NCBI GenBank assembly: GCA_036267135.1 | Contig: DATAWQ010000110.1 | Coordinates: 1 to 64,000, forward strand | Direction of reading: 5' to 3' | DNA from: PALSA-505 sp036267135 | GTDB taxonomy: Bacteria > Actinomycetota > Actinomycetes > Streptosporangiales > Streptosporangiaceae | Length of the DNA: 64,000 nt | Shown: one piece after another, positions 15,679 to 24,512 of the stretch | Layout of the letters: the number at the start of each line of letters is the position of its first letter | Position numbering within the stretch: the stretch's first letter is position 1 | Translations under genes and position numbers: made by a program | The notes under the pieces: generated by a model | Seen by the model: only the letters and a program-made list of their open reading frames with translations | What the model was told of the DNA's origin: nothing | Databases searched by the model: none

Positions 15679-16398
15679 ATGACCGAGAGTTCACGACCGG
15701 AATCCGCACCCGGTTATCTGGCCATGCCGGCCGGCAACGGTAGCAATGCCGCGGGCGAAAGGTTCCCCGGGGTCGTCGTCGTGCACGACGTGTTCGGCCT
15801 GACCCCGGACCTGCGCCGTCAGGCCGACCGGCTCGCGACCGGCGGATACATCGCGCTCGCCCCGGATCTGTGGCACGGCAAGGCCTGGCCGCGCTGCGTC
15901 AGGTCGGCGTTCCGCCAGGTCACGTCCAGATCGGGGCCGGTCTTCGAGGAGATCGAGGCCGCGGCGGGCTGGCTGCGTGGCCTGGACGCCTGCACCGGCA
16001 AGATCGGCGTGGTCGGATTCTGCCTGGGCGGCGGGTTCGCGCTGCTGTGTGCCCCGCGGCCGGCCTTTTCCGCGGTGTCGGTCAACTACGGAGCGCCGAT
16101 ACCCAAGGACGCCAGGGCGGTGCTCGAAGGCGCCTGCCCGGTGGTGGCCAGCTACGCGGGCAAGGACCGGATCTCCCGTACCGACCTGCCCCGGCTGAGC
16201 CAGGCCCTCACCGACCTGGACGTGCCGCACGACGTCAAGGTCTACCCGGACGCCACCCACGCGTTCCTGAACGAGTACGAGGGGGCTTACGGCGTCCTGA
16301 CCAGGGTGCTCGGCATGCGTTACGACCCGGACGCGGCCGCCGACGCCTGGCGGCGCATCCTGGCCTTCTTCGCCGACCACCTGGACGGCGCGGCCTAA
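15679..16398 (+). CDS. Dienelactone hydrolase family protein
   Basis: A 239-residue alpha/beta hydrolase. Its nucleophile is cysteine, in VVGFCLGGGFALL; the acid lies in SYAGKDRISR and the histidine in DATHAFLNEY, so the Cys-Asp-His triad of dienelactone hydrolases is complete. Such enzymes open dienelactones in chlorocatechol breakdown or hydrolyse other small esters; the substrate here is not known. It lies 12 bases after thyX and may be cotranscribed. Its stop overlaps that of the convergent flavohaemoglobin gene. Confidence 0.85.
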   Translation: MTESSRPESAPGYLAMPAGNGSNAAGERFPGVVVVHDVFGLTPDLRRQADRLATGGYIALAPDLWHGKAWPRCVRSAFRQVTSRSGPVFEEIEAAAGWLRGLDACTGKIGVVGFCLGGGFALLCAPRPAFSAVSVNYGAPIPKDARAVLEGACPVVASYAGKDRISRTDLPRLSQALTDLDVPHDVKVYPDATHAFLNEYEGAYGVLTRVLGMRYDPDAAADAWRRILAFFADHLDGAA

Positions 16399-17582
16399 CC
16401 CCGACCCGGCGGTGCGGGCTCTTCCGCCTCGGGTGACAGGGGAGGGTCGGGCTCGTCGTAGTGCACCCGCTCGGCCGGCACGCCGAGTTCGGACAGCACG
16501 GCCTGGGTCCGGCTGACCATCCCGGGCGGCCCGCACACGTACACCTCGCGGTCGTTCCACTCGTTGCGGTCCCGGATCAGCTCGGGCAGCGCCGCGTGGC
16601 CACCGTCCGGGCCGAGCTTGCCCGAGACCGCCGTGACCAGGTCAAGCGCCGGATGGCAGGCCGCGAGCCGCCACAGATCCCGCAGGTCGTAGAGCGCATC
16701 GGCGGTGCGCGCGCCGTACAGCAGCGTGATGGCGGGCCCGCCCGCCGCCATGGCCTGCTCGGCGATGGCCTTGATCGGCGCCAGGCCAGTCCCTCCGGCC
16801 ACGCAGAACAGATCCCTGGACGGCTCGTCCGGCAGCGTCATCGTCCCGCGCGCCGGGCCGAGCAGCAGGGTGTCGCCCGGCTCGGTGTGCTGCACGAGCG
16901 CGGTGCTCACCAGTCCGCCCGGCACCGTCCGCACGTGCAGGCTGAGCGTGCCGTCGTCCCGGGGGGCGTTGGCGATCGAGTAGTTGCGCCACTCCCTGGG
17001 CCAGCGGGCGGACTGCACGCCGACGTACTGGCCGGGCCGGTAGGGCAGCGGCTGGTCCGGCCGGAGGGTGAGCACGGCCAGGTCGTCGGCCAGGCGCTGA
17101 TGGCCAGTCACCTCGGCCAGCCACCAGGACGGCGTCTGCTTCGCGTGGGCGTCCGCCGCCTCGAGCATGGTCCGCGCCACCAGGTCGAGCATCGCCTCCC
17201 ACGCCGCGGCCGCCTCGTCGGACCAGGCCGCCCCGGCGAACTCGCGCACGGTGGCCAGGAGTGCCGCCATGAATTCCGGATAGTGCCTGGCGGTCACCCC
17301 GAACCTGCGGTGGTCGCGGCCCAGTTCGCGCAGGTACGCGTCGAGTTGCTCCGGGCAGTCCAGGCTCCAGACCAGCCGGGCCAGCGCCCGGGAAAAACGG
17401 TCTCGCTGCCGGTCCATGGCCAGCGGGAATAGCGCGCGCATCTCCGGGTTCGAGGCGAACAGGCGGCCGTAGAAATATGCCGTTGCCTTACCGGCCGCCG
17501 CCTCCACGTGTGCGAAAGTTTCCTTAACCAAGGTTGGTTTCAGCAACGCCTGACCACCTGGCTGCCCCTCCCTGCCTGCCAC
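16395..17582 (-). CDS. hmp: Flavohaemoglobin-type globin/FAD-NAD(P) reductase
   Basis: About 395 residues in three domains. The globin domain (about 15-145) has the proximal-His region GRDHRRFGVTARHYPEF. The FAD domain has WRNYSIANAP (the R-x-Y-S motif), and the NAD domain has CVAGGTGLAPIKAI and VYVCGPPGMV. Together they make a nitric oxide dioxygenase or related haem reductase that detoxifies NO in the cytosol. The start is uncertain: GTG 17582 is used; TTG 17546 follows AGGTGG and would begin at LKPTLVKETF, close to the globin start of relatives. Upstream is an inverted repeat (17621-17640) that could bind an NO- or redox-sensing regulator. Confidence 0.85.
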   Translation of the reverse strand: MAGREGQPGGQALLKPTLVKETFAHVEAAAGKATAYFYGRLFASNPEMRALFPLAMDRQRDRFSRALARLVWSLDCPEQLDAYLRELGRDHRRFGVTARHYPEFMAALLATVREFAGAAWSDEAAAAWEAMLDLVARTMLEAADAHAKQTPSWWLAEVTGHQRLADDLAVLTLRPDQPLPYRPGQYVGVQSARWPREWRNYSIANAPRDDGTLSLHVRTVPGGLVSTALVQHTEPGDTLLLGPARGTMTLPDEPSRDLFCVAGGTGLAPIKAIAEQAMAAGGPAITLLYGARTADALYDLRDLWRLAACHPALDLVTAVSGKLGPDGGHAALPELIRDRNEWNDREVYVCGPPGMVSRTQAVLSELGVPAERVHYDEPDPPLSPEAEEPAPPGRG

Positions 17583-17941
17583 ATGTGGAGTCTGGCACCA
17601 GGGAAGGAGGAGGTACAACCGATTCGGGACGCGCCGAATCAGATTCGGTCACTGGCGGGCAAACAATTTTCTATAATTACGAGAATCCTTAGTAGAATCG
17701 TGTCATGCATTCGCCACCGAAAGCTGCTGCGTAGACCGGCCCGTGACATTAGCCGACATGGTGGCAGATTCCCGGTCGCGACTTCGATCTTACTATATGG
17801 ATATGCTTTTGTTGCGCCGCAGGAATGTCAATTCTTTGATATGCTCGTGGTCCCTTCTCTGAGTGCGGGTCGCGCTGCTCCCGGCGCCGGTGGGGAGTCA
17901 GGCCTGCGGATTCTGCTAGGTAGCGCCCCTGGCTAGCCGTT
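17583..17941. other. AT-richer intergenic region between divergent genes
   Basis: About 360 bases with clearly lower G+C than the surroundings. It holds an inverted repeat near the hmp side (17621-17648), a perfect TATAAT at 17672-17677 and several A/T runs (for example 17774-17812). A weak open frame crosses it on the + strand, but its composition does not look coding. Best read as a regulatory region for hmp and the amidotransferase gene. Confidence 0.55.
17621..17648. promoter_or_regulatory. Candidate operator upstream of hmp
   Basis: GATTCGG (17621-17627) and CCGAATC (17634-17640) form a perfect inverted repeat around GACGCG. A third GATTCGG copy follows at 17642-17648. The site lies about 40-65 bases upstream of the hmp start, suitable for a repressor. 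Confidence 0.55.
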
Positions 17942-18685
17942 ATGCACCATGATGGGCATATGGCCGCTCACGGAGAAGGACGCGCATCCCGCCCGCTCAT
18001 TGGCATCACCGGCTACCTCGAGCCTGCTCGGTGGGCCGACTTCGTGCGCGAGGCCGTCGTGTCCCCGGTGAGCTACAGCCGTGCCGTCGAGCGAGCCGGG
18101 GGGATCCCGATGATCCTGCCTCCGGTCCCGATCGATTCGGTGCCGCGTCTGGTGGCCGGCCTGAGCGGCCTGGTGATCTCCTGCGGTCCCGATCTCGACC
18201 CGAGACTGTACGGGTCGGTGCGGCACGAGGAGACGTCAGAGTCCGACCGCAGGCGGGACACGTTCGACCTGGCCCTGCTCCGGGCCGCGATCGACGCCGA
18301 ACTCCCGTTCCTCGCGCTGTGCCGGGGGTTGCACGTGCTCAACGTGGTCAGGGGCGGCACCCTCATTCAGCACCTGCCCGAAGTGGTGGGGCACGACCGG
18401 CACGCGCCGGACCCGGTGAAGATGGCCGTGCACGACGTGCAGGTGAGCGCGAGCAGCAAGCTCGGGCAGATCCTCGGGCCCAACATCGCCGTGCCCACCC
18501 GTCATCACCAGGCGGTACAGCGGCTCGGCACCGGGCTGATGGCGGTGGCCTGGGCCGACGACCAGATCGTGGAGGCCGTCGAACTGCAGGGCCACCCGTT
18601 CGGCGTCGGCGTGCAGTGGCATCCCGAAGAGGGCGAAGACCTGCGGATCTTCCAAGAACTCGTGACGGCCGCCTCGGCCGCATGA
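17942..18685 (+). CDS. Class I glutamine amidotransferase-like hydrolase (PuuD/peptidase C26)
   Basis: A 247-residue protein of the gamma-glutamyl-GABA hydrolase family. The fold opens with RPLIGITGYLE, the nucleophile is in FLALCRGLHVLNV and the histidine-glutamate pair is in GVQWHPEE, completing the Cys-His-Glu triad. The known members cleave gamma-glutamyl bonds, for example in putrescine breakdown or in release of conjugates. No putrescine genes are adjacent, so the substrate is open. ATG 17942 is chosen; ATG 17960 is a possible later start. No strong ribosome-binding site is seen for either. Confidence 0.88.
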   Translation: MHHDGHMAAHGEGRASRPLIGITGYLEPARWADFVREAVVSPVSYSRAVERAGGIPMILPPVPIDSVPRLVAGLSGLVISCGPDLDPRLYGSVRHEETSESDRRRDTFDLALLRAAIDAELPFLALCRGLHVLNVVRGGTLIQHLPEVVGHDRHAPDPVKMAVHDVQVSASSKLGQILGPNIAVPTRHHQAVQRLGTGLMAVAWADDQIVEAVELQGHPFGVGVQWHPEEGEDLRIFQELVTAASAA

Positions 18686-18802
18686 CCCCTCGGCCGTCCC
18701 ACGATGGGTAACCCCGTTCGCTGACCTGCGGCCAGCTTCCCGTCGGTCCGCAATATCTTCCCGGGGGGATGACCCCCCGGAGCCCCCCACTAACATGATG
18801 CG

Positions 18803-21800
18803 GTGGCTTCGGACGGATACCTGCGTTTTCCTCATCTCCACGGCGAGCTACTGACCTTCGTCGCCGACGACGACGTGTGGCTGGCTCCGGTCTCGGGCGG
18901 CCGGGCCTGGCGGTTGTCGGCAGACCGGGCCGGCGCCAGCCATCCCCGGTTGTCCAGGGACGGTGCCGCGGTCGCCTGGACCAGCCAGCGTGACGGCGCC
19001 GCCGAGGTGTACATCTCGAGCGTGGACGGCGGCGTGGCCCGCAGGCTCACGTTCTGGGGTGACTCCCAAACCCAGGTGCGCGGCTGGTCGCCGGACGGCA
19101 AGGTGCTGGCCACCACCGCGGCCGGTCAGCCGTTCTCGTGGTTCGCCTGGGCGTATGCCGTCCCCACCGACGGCGGCGGACCCAGGCGGCTCCCGTACGG
19201 GCCAGTGTCGGATCTGGCCGTCGAGCCGGACGCGGTGGCGCTGCTCACCGCCCGCCACGGGCTCGAACCCGCGTTCTGGAAGCGTTACCGCGGCGGCTCG
19301 GGCGGGCGGCTCTGGCTGGCACGCGCCGGCGATGGCGCCACGGACGGTCAGCGGCCGCCGTTCACCCGGCTGGCCGAGACCCTGGCCGGGCAGCTCGACT
19401 GCCCGATGATCGTGGCCGGGCGGCTGGTGTTCCTCGCCGACCACGAGGGCACCGGCAACCTGTACTCGTGCGACTTCGACGGCGGCGACCTGCGGCGGCA
19501 CACCGACCACGACGGCTTCTACGCGCGCAACCCGAGCACGGACGGCCGGCGCGTCGTCTACCACTGCGCGGGTGACATCTGGCTGCTCGACGACCTGGAC
19601 GGCGAGGCCCACCCACTTGACGTCAAGCTCGGCTCGGCGGGCCCGGGCCGGAGCCCGCGGCTGATCTCCGCCGATGACCACCTGGGCGACCTGTCCTGCG
19701 ACTACACCGGCCAGGCCAGCGCGATAGAGGTGCGCGGCTCGGTGCACTGGCTGACCCACCGTGACGGGCCGGCCAGGTCGCTGGCCGTGACGCCGAGGGG
19801 GCGGCTGCCGCGGGTGCTCGGCCGGACCGGGCAGGTGGTGTGGGTCAGCGACACCGGCGGCGAGCAAGCGCTGGAGATCGTCCCGGCGATCGCCCCGGCC
19901 GAGCATCCACGACGCCTGGCCGCGGGCCAGCTCGGCTGGGTGGGCAGCCTGGCCGCCGCGCCCGATGGCGCGACGGTGGCGGCGGCCGCGAGGGACGGCC
20001 GCCTGTTCCTGGTCGACGTGGCCTCCGGCCAGGTGAGCGAGCTGGCCTCGGCTACCGACGGCGCGATCACCGACCTGGCCTATTCCCCCGACTCGGCCTG
20101 GCTGGCCTGGTCCGAGCCCGGCCCCCGCCCGCTGTCGCGGATCCGGCTGGCCCGGGTGTCCGACCAGACGGTCACCGACGCCACCGACGGCCGGTTCGCC
20201 GACACCGACCCCGTCTTCACCGTCGACGGGCGCCACCTGGCCTTCCTGTCCAGGCGCAGCTTCGACCCCGTCTACGACGCCCACTTCTTCGACCTGTCGT
20301 TCCCCTTCGGCAGCCGGCCCTACCTGATACCGCTCGCGGCCAGCACGCCGTCGCCGTTCGCCCCGCTGCCGGACGGCAGGCCGGCCGGCCACGGCGACTC
20401 CGGCGACGACGGCGGCGACGAGCCGCAGGGGCCGGTGGCCGTCACGGTCGACGTGGACGGCCTGGCGGGCCGGGTCGTGCAGGTGCCGGTGCCCGAGGCG
20501 CGGTACACCGCGCTGCGGCCGGTCAAGGGCGGGCTGGCCTGGCTGCGGGAGCCGCTCTCCGGCGCGCTCGGCGAAGGCGCGGCCGAGCTGGACGGGTCGC
20601 CGGCGCGGGCGTCGCTGGAACGGTTCGACCTGGACAAGCGGCGCTGCAGCGAGCTGGTGTCCGAGCTGGACTGGTTCGACGTCAGCGGCGACGGCCGCCG
20701 CCTGGTGGTCAGCGACCACGGCGAACTGCGGGTGCTGTCCGCCGAGCGGAAGGAAGACCCCGACGAGTCGGACGACGCGTTCACCATCGATCTGTCCAGG
20801 GCTCGTTTCATGGCCGACCCGGCCGCGCTGTGGCGGCACGCCTACGACGAGGCGGGCCGCTTCATCCGCAGCGACTTCTGGGTCGCCGACATGGCCGGCG
20901 TGGACTGGGACGCGATACTCGGCGAATACCGGCCGCTGCTGGACCGGGTGTCCAGCCCGGGGGACTTCACCGACCTGCTCTGGGAGCTCTTCGGCGAGCT
21001 CGGCACCTCGCACGCCTACGTGCGGGGCGCCAGGGGGGCCGGCCGCGAGACCCCCACGGTCGGGCTGCTGGGCGCCGATGTGGAACCCGACGGCGACGGC
21101 GGCTGGCGGATCACCCGGGTGCTGCCCGGCGAGTCGTCGGATCCGCGGGCCCGCTCACCGCTCAGCTCGCCGGGCGCGCTGGCCCGGCCGGGTGAGCGGC
21201 TCGTCGCCGTGGACGGCCAGCCGGTGGACTCGCTGGCCGGGCCGGGCCCGCTGCTGGTCGGCGCCGCCAACGTCCCGGTCGAACTGACCCTGGCCACCGC
21301 CGACGGCGCAGAGAGCCGCCGGATCGTGGTCGTGCCGCTCCCCGACGACACCCGGCTGCGCTACCAGGACTGGGTGGCGAGCCGGCGCGCCCTGGTCCGC
21401 GAGCTGAGCGACGGCAGGATCGGCTACCTGCACGTGCCCGACATGATGGGGGAGGGCTGGGCCCACTTCCACCGTGACCTGCGGCTGGAGATGACCAGGG
21501 GCGCGCTCATCGTGGACGTACGCGGCAACCGCGGCGGGCACGTCTCCGAACTGGTGGTGGAGAAGCTGGCCCGCCGGGTGCTCGGCTGGGATGTCCCGCG
21601 TGGGCTGGTGCCCACCACGTACCCGCAGGACGCCCCGCGCGGGCCGGTGGTCACGCTCACCGACGAGTACGCGGGCTCAGACGGCGACATCGTCACCGCG
21701 GCGATCCGCTCGCTGCGCCTCGGCCCGATCGTGGGCACCCGCACCTGGGGCGGCGTGGTCGGCATCGACGGGAGCGGGCACAAGCTGGTGGACGGGACCT

Positions 21801-22078
21801 CGATCACCGTGCCCAAGTACGCGTTCTGGTTCTCCGAGTTCGGCTGGGACGTGGAGAACCACGGTGCGGAGCCGGACGTGGAGGTGCTCAACTCGCCCGA
21901 CGACTGGGCCGCGGGGCGGGACTGCCAGCTCGAGGCGGCGGTCCAGATCACGCTGGAGGCGCTCGACGCCAAGCCCGCAGTGACCCCTCCGGACACCACC
22001 CACCGGCCCGTCAAGCGCCGCCCGCCACTGCCACCCCGTCCCGCGCGGCCACCGGCGGCTCAGATCGGTGAGGAGTAG
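18803..22078 (+). CDS. tri: Tricorn protease homologue
   Basis: A 1091-residue giant protease (GTG start) that shortens peptides released by the proteasome. The N-terminal 650 residues are WD40/YWTD-like beta-propeller repeats (many SPDG/SRDG turns such as GWSPDGKVLA and AYSPDSAWLAW). A PDZ domain lies around residues 750-850 (TRVLPGESSD, RPGERLVAVDGQPVDS) and an S41-type catalytic domain follows. Catalytic candidates are the Ser-His pair in GTSHAYV, the nucleophile in YAGSDGDIVTAAI and the glutamate in HGAEPDVEVL. Length and order match the archaeal and Streptomyces enzymes. The last 19 bases overlap the convergent ccdA gene. Confidence 0.95.
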   Translation: MASDGYLRFPHLHGELLTFVADDDVWLAPVSGGRAWRLSADRAGASHPRLSRDGAAVAWTSQRDGAAEVYISSVDGGVARRLTFWGDSQTQVRGWSPDGKVLATTAAGQPFSWFAWAYAVPTDGGGPRRLPYGPVSDLAVEPDAVALLTARHGLEPAFWKRYRGGSGGRLWLARAGDGATDGQRPPFTRLAETLAGQLDCPMIVAGRLVFLADHEGTGNLYSCDFDGGDLRRHTDHDGFYARNPSTDGRRVVYHCAGDIWLLDDLDGEAHPLDVKLGSAGPGRSPRLISADDHLGDLSCDYTGQASAIEVRGSVHWLTHRDGPARSLAVTPRGRLPRVLGRTGQVVWVSDTGGEQALEIVPAIAPAEHPRRLAAGQLGWVGSLAAAPDGATVAAAARDGRLFLVDVASGQVSELASATDGAITDLAYSPDSAWLAWSEPGPRPLSRIRLARVSDQTVTDATDGRFADTDPVFTVDGRHLAFLSRRSFDPVYDAHFFDLSFPFGSRPYLIPLAASTPSPFAPLPDGRPAGHGDSGDDGGDEPQGPVAVTVDVDGLAGRVVQVPVPEARYTALRPVKGGLAWLREPLSGALGEGAAELDGSPARASLERFDLDKRRCSELVSELDWFDVSGDGRRLVVSDHGELRVLSAERKEDPDESDDAFTIDLSRARFMADPAALWRHAYDEAGRFIRSDFWVADMAGVDWDAILGEYRPLLDRVSSPGDFTDLLWELFGELGTSHAYVRGARGAGRETPTVGLLGADVEPDGDGGWRITRVLPGESSDPRARSPLSSPGALARPGERLVAVDGQPVDSLAGPGPLLVGAANVPVELTLATADGAESRRIVVVPLPDDTRLRYQDWVASRRALVRELSDGRIGYLHVPDMMGEGWAHFHRDLRLEMTRGALIVDVRGNRGGHVSELVVEKLARRVLGWDVPRGLVPTTYPQDAPRGPVVTLTDEYAGSDGDIVTAAIRSLRLGPIVGTRTWGGVVGIDGSGHKLVDGTSITVPKYAFWFSEFGWDVENHGAEPDVEVLNSPDDWAAGRDCQLEAAVQITLEALDAKPAVTPPDTTHRPVKRRPPLPPRPARPPAAQIGEE

Positions 22079-22839
22079 CTGCCGACCCAGTGGATCTTCA
22101 GCCAGACCATGACCGTGGTCCAGGCGCCGCTCACCTGCAGGATGCCCACGATGACCAGCAGCCCGCCACCGACCCGCATCACCGCCTGCGCGTGCTTGCG
22201 GGCGAACCCGAAGCCGCGGATGCCCCGCTGGAACAGCAGCGCCACGATCAGGAAAGGAACGCCGAGGCCGAGCCCGTAGACGAACAGCAGGAAGGCACCC
22301 CGCCCGGCCGTGCCCGTGGTGGCGGCCAGCGCCAGCACCGCGCTCAGCGTCGGCCCGGTGCAGGGCGTCCAGCCCAGGCCGAACAGCACGCCGAGCAGCG
22401 GCGCCCCGGCCAGCCCAGCCCGCGGCCGCAACGAGGGCCGCAGCATCCGTCCGGTCAGCGTGAACCGGTCGAAGAGCCCGGCGAATAGCAGCCCGAGCGC
22501 GATCGTCACCGCCCCGAGCACCTGGATCAGCCCGCGCTGGTGGTCGAGCAGCAGCGCGCCGAGCCCGCCGAACGCGGCGCCGTACGCGGCGAACAGAGCG
22601 GAGAAACCCAGCACCACCAGGGCCGCCCCGGCCACCGTGCGCCCCCGGCTGATCTGCTGGCCGGACTCGGCGCCCTCGGCCTGCTGGGCGTCCGCGCCGG
22701 ACATGCCGGTCACGTAGGACAGGTATCCGGGTATAAGCGGCAGGCAGCAGGGCGACAGGAAGGTGATCGCGCCGGCCGCCGCGGCGACCGGCATGGCCAG
22801 GATGAGCGGACCGCTCGACACCACGCTTGCCACACTCAC
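22060..22839 (-). CDS. ccdA: Cytochrome c biogenesis protein CcdA
   Basis: A 259-residue membrane protein with six predicted helices that carries electrons from cytosolic thioredoxin across the membrane for haem-protein maturation. The paired redox cysteines lie in helix 1 (TFLSPCCLPLIPGYL) and helix 4 (LGWTPCTGPTLSAVL), and both helices are proline-rich as in the DsbD/CcdA family. An insertion after helix 1 (DAQQAEGAESGQQ) is cytosolic or external linker. No ccsA, resB or thioredoxin-like resA gene is present beside it, which is unusual because these often form an operon. Confidence 0.92.
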   Translation of the reverse strand: MSVASVVSSGPLILAMPVAAAAGAITFLSPCCLPLIPGYLSYVTGMSGADAQQAEGAESGQQISRGRTVAGAALVVLGFSALFAAYGAAFGGLGALLLDHQRGLIQVLGAVTIALGLLFAGLFDRFTLTGRMLRPSLRPRAGLAGAPLLGVLFGLGWTPCTGPTLSAVLALAATTGTAGRGAFLLFVYGLGLGVPFLIVALLFQRGIRGFGFARKHAQAVMRVGGGLLVIVGILQVSGAWTTVMVWLKIHWVGSYSSPI

Positions 22840-22913
22840 CGGTACAACCTATCGCCGCGCCCACGATGGCCTGGGCCGGGCCAGTGCCATGACGCTGTGA
22901 TGGCGCGGTGCGG

Positions 22914-23402
22914 TCAGCCGAGACCGCCGTCGGGGGGCCGCACGATGAACAGCGTGGCCAGGTAACACAGCATGGCCACGGCGGTGGCCACGGCCATGCC
23001 CATGGAGGCCGCGTTCGTGCTGTCGTGCACGAAGCTGAACCCTTGCATGGCCGCTCCGGCGATGGCGACCAGACCCAGCGCCGCGAGCGCGATGACGCGG
23101 CCGTGCCTGGCGATGATGGCCTGCACCAGCAGCCCAATGGCCGCCACGATGAGCAGCAGCCCGAGCACCACGTGCACGGCCAGGGCCGGCCCGTCGGTGA
23201 AGGACTGGCTGATCTTGCGCCCGCCGCCGCCCGCGGCCGGCAAGGCGACGTAGAGGTTGACCCCCACGCCCAGCGCGAACTGCGCCACCAGCATCACCAG
23301 CGAGGCCAGGCTGGCCCGGCGCAGCGCGGTCAGCCTCCGGGCCTGCGGCGCCGGGGCCGGGAGCGTCGCGGTACCGGCGTTCGACATGTTCACCATGCCC
23401 AT
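22914..23402 (-). CDS. Four-helix membrane protein, function unknown
   Basis: A 162-residue protein with four hydrophobic segments (ASLVMLVAQFALGVGVNLYV, ALAVHVVLGLLLIVAAIGLLV, VIALAALGLVAIAGAAMQ, MGMAVATAVAMLCYLATLFIV). A histidine inside helix 2 (AVHVVLG) recalls haem-A synthase or cytochrome b-like helix bundles, but no second haem ligand is obvious. It lies 74 bases upstream of ccdA on the same strand and may be cotranscribed. The start may be the first ATG or ATG four codons later (MSNAG). Confidence 0.6.
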   Translation of the reverse strand: MGMVNMSNAGTATLPAPAPQARRLTALRRASLASLVMLVAQFALGVGVNLYVALPAAGGGGRKISQSFTDGPALAVHVVLGLLLIVAAIGLLVQAIIARHGRVIALAALGLVAIAGAAMQGFSFVHDSTNAASMGMAVATAVAMLCYLATLFIVRPPDGGLG

Positions 23403-23490
23403 CCCGCGGCCTCGGCCGCGAATCGTCGTCCATCCGCCCGGCTGCGCCGGTGATCTGCCCGGTGGCCGTCCGTACTGCGCCTGCGCGGGG

Positions 23491-24024
23491 TTACCGCCAT
23501 CCCTCTGGTTCGTTGCGGCCGAACCTGCGCCTGCGGGCGAAGAAGATCGTGAGCGGGATCAGCCACCACAGCCACCAGATCGCCCAGACCGGATGCCCGC
23601 TGGACGCGGCCGCGTGGCCGACCCCACCGAGCACGGCCATCCCCGCCACGAAGATCGCGATAGCCACCAAGGGGAACGGCAGCCTAGCGCGGGGCTGGAC
23701 CGGTGGTTGCGCCGGGGTAAGCCTCGGCAGATCGTTGAGCAGCCGGTCCAGGTCCGCCCTGGTGCGGGCGCCGATGGCCTGTCCCACCCGCTCGTCGAAC
23801 TCGGCCACCTGGAGCCGCCCGTCCTTGAGGTGCTCGGCCAGTTCGCCCGCCACCGCGTCCCGTTCGGCGTCCGACACCCGCAGCCCCGGCCCCACCGTGC
23901 GGCTCCCGGCACCGTGCCCCGTGCTCCCGGCCGAGGCCGTCGCTCCAGCCGAGCCGGTGCCTCCGGCCGGGCCCGTGCCCCCGGGTCCTCCTGGGTGTCC
24001 CGCGTGTGCTGTGTGCCCCGTCAT
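23491..24024 (-). CDS. DUF1707 domain membrane protein
   Basis: A 177-residue protein, ATG at 24024 after AGGAG. A glycine/threonine-rich N-terminus of about 45 residues leads into the DUF1707 motif (LRVSDAERDAVAGELAEHLKD followed by GRLQVAEFDERV and ARTRADLDRLLNDLP). Two membrane helices follow (LVAIAIFVAGMAVLGGVGHAAA, PVWAIWWLWWLIPLTIFFA), ending in a basic tail. DUF1707 is found in many actinobacterial membrane and SHOCT-like proteins and has no assigned activity; a regulatory or membrane-stress role is only a guess. Confidence 0.8.
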   Translation of the reverse strand: MTGHTAHAGHPGGPGGTGPAGGTGSAGATASAGSTGHGAGSRTVGPGLRVSDAERDAVAGELAEHLKDGRLQVAEFDERVGQAIGARTRADLDRLLNDLPRLTPAQPPVQPRARLPFPLVAIAIFVAGMAVLGGVGHAAASSGHPVWAIWWLWWLIPLTIFFARRRRFGRNEPEGWR

Positions 24025-24512
24025 TGGATGGCTCCTCTCCCCGGGCTGCCCGCCTGGGCGGGTGCTCATCTGTCGGTCCTGGTTGTGTCACCGAACTCGA
24101 TCATTACGCACGGACCCACCCCACGTCGTCGCCCCAGCGGACCGTTTCCATCGGCATCACCCGAGGTACCCGCCACCCCAGGCAGTACCTCCCCAGGCGT
24201 ACGCTCACCCGCTTCCACCCACCCAGGCCGGCCATCGCCCCCACCCACCGGCCGCTCCGCGCTGAGCGGGTGGGGCGGGCCCGGGGCGCCATGGGGACGA
24301 TTGGGTCATATACGTCCAAACGTGGCTGATTGGGCGTGAAGCGTTGACGACGGGGCGTCCAGACGGCAGAATCGCCAACGTGTGACAACGTTGTCACGCG
24401 CGCATGTACAGGCACTACTTATATAGGCAGCACCGTGCCGAACGCGGCTTGGGGGAGCCTCGCGGGGGGTTCAGGGACGATGGCCTGGGACCTGCTCAAG
24501 GAGGACTCTCGC
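24025..24512. other. Long intergenic region between DUF1707 gene and GH92 gene
   Basis: About 490 bases separate the divergent genes. The half nearest the DUF1707 gene (24090-24300) is C-rich and shows no gene. The other half carries the promoter/operator described separately (24344-24397), a TATATA-like box near 24420 and the AAGGAG (24498-24503) for the GH92 start. Confidence 0.6.
24344..24397 (+). promoter_or_regulatory. Promoter with perfect LacI-type operator for the GH92 gene
   Basis: TTGACG (24344-24349) and CAGAAT (24367-24372) are spaced by 17 bases, placing transcription start near 24379. Directly downstream is a perfect 16-base palindrome, GTGACAACGTTGTCAC (24382-24397), with the central CG typical of LacI/GalR operators. 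Binding there would block transcription. No LacI gene is in the window. Confidence 0.7.

Noticed and set aside
17508..17936. Plus-strand frame of 142 codons in the AT-rich gap between hmp and the amidotransferase
   Set aside because: It overlaps the hmp 5' end, has no ribosome site, and its composition looks like regulatory DNA rather than coding DNA.
24025..24300. Small gene in the C-rich gap between the DUF1707 and GH92 genes
   Set aside because: Possible frames are Pro/Thr/Arg-rich without a ribosome-binding site or family motif.
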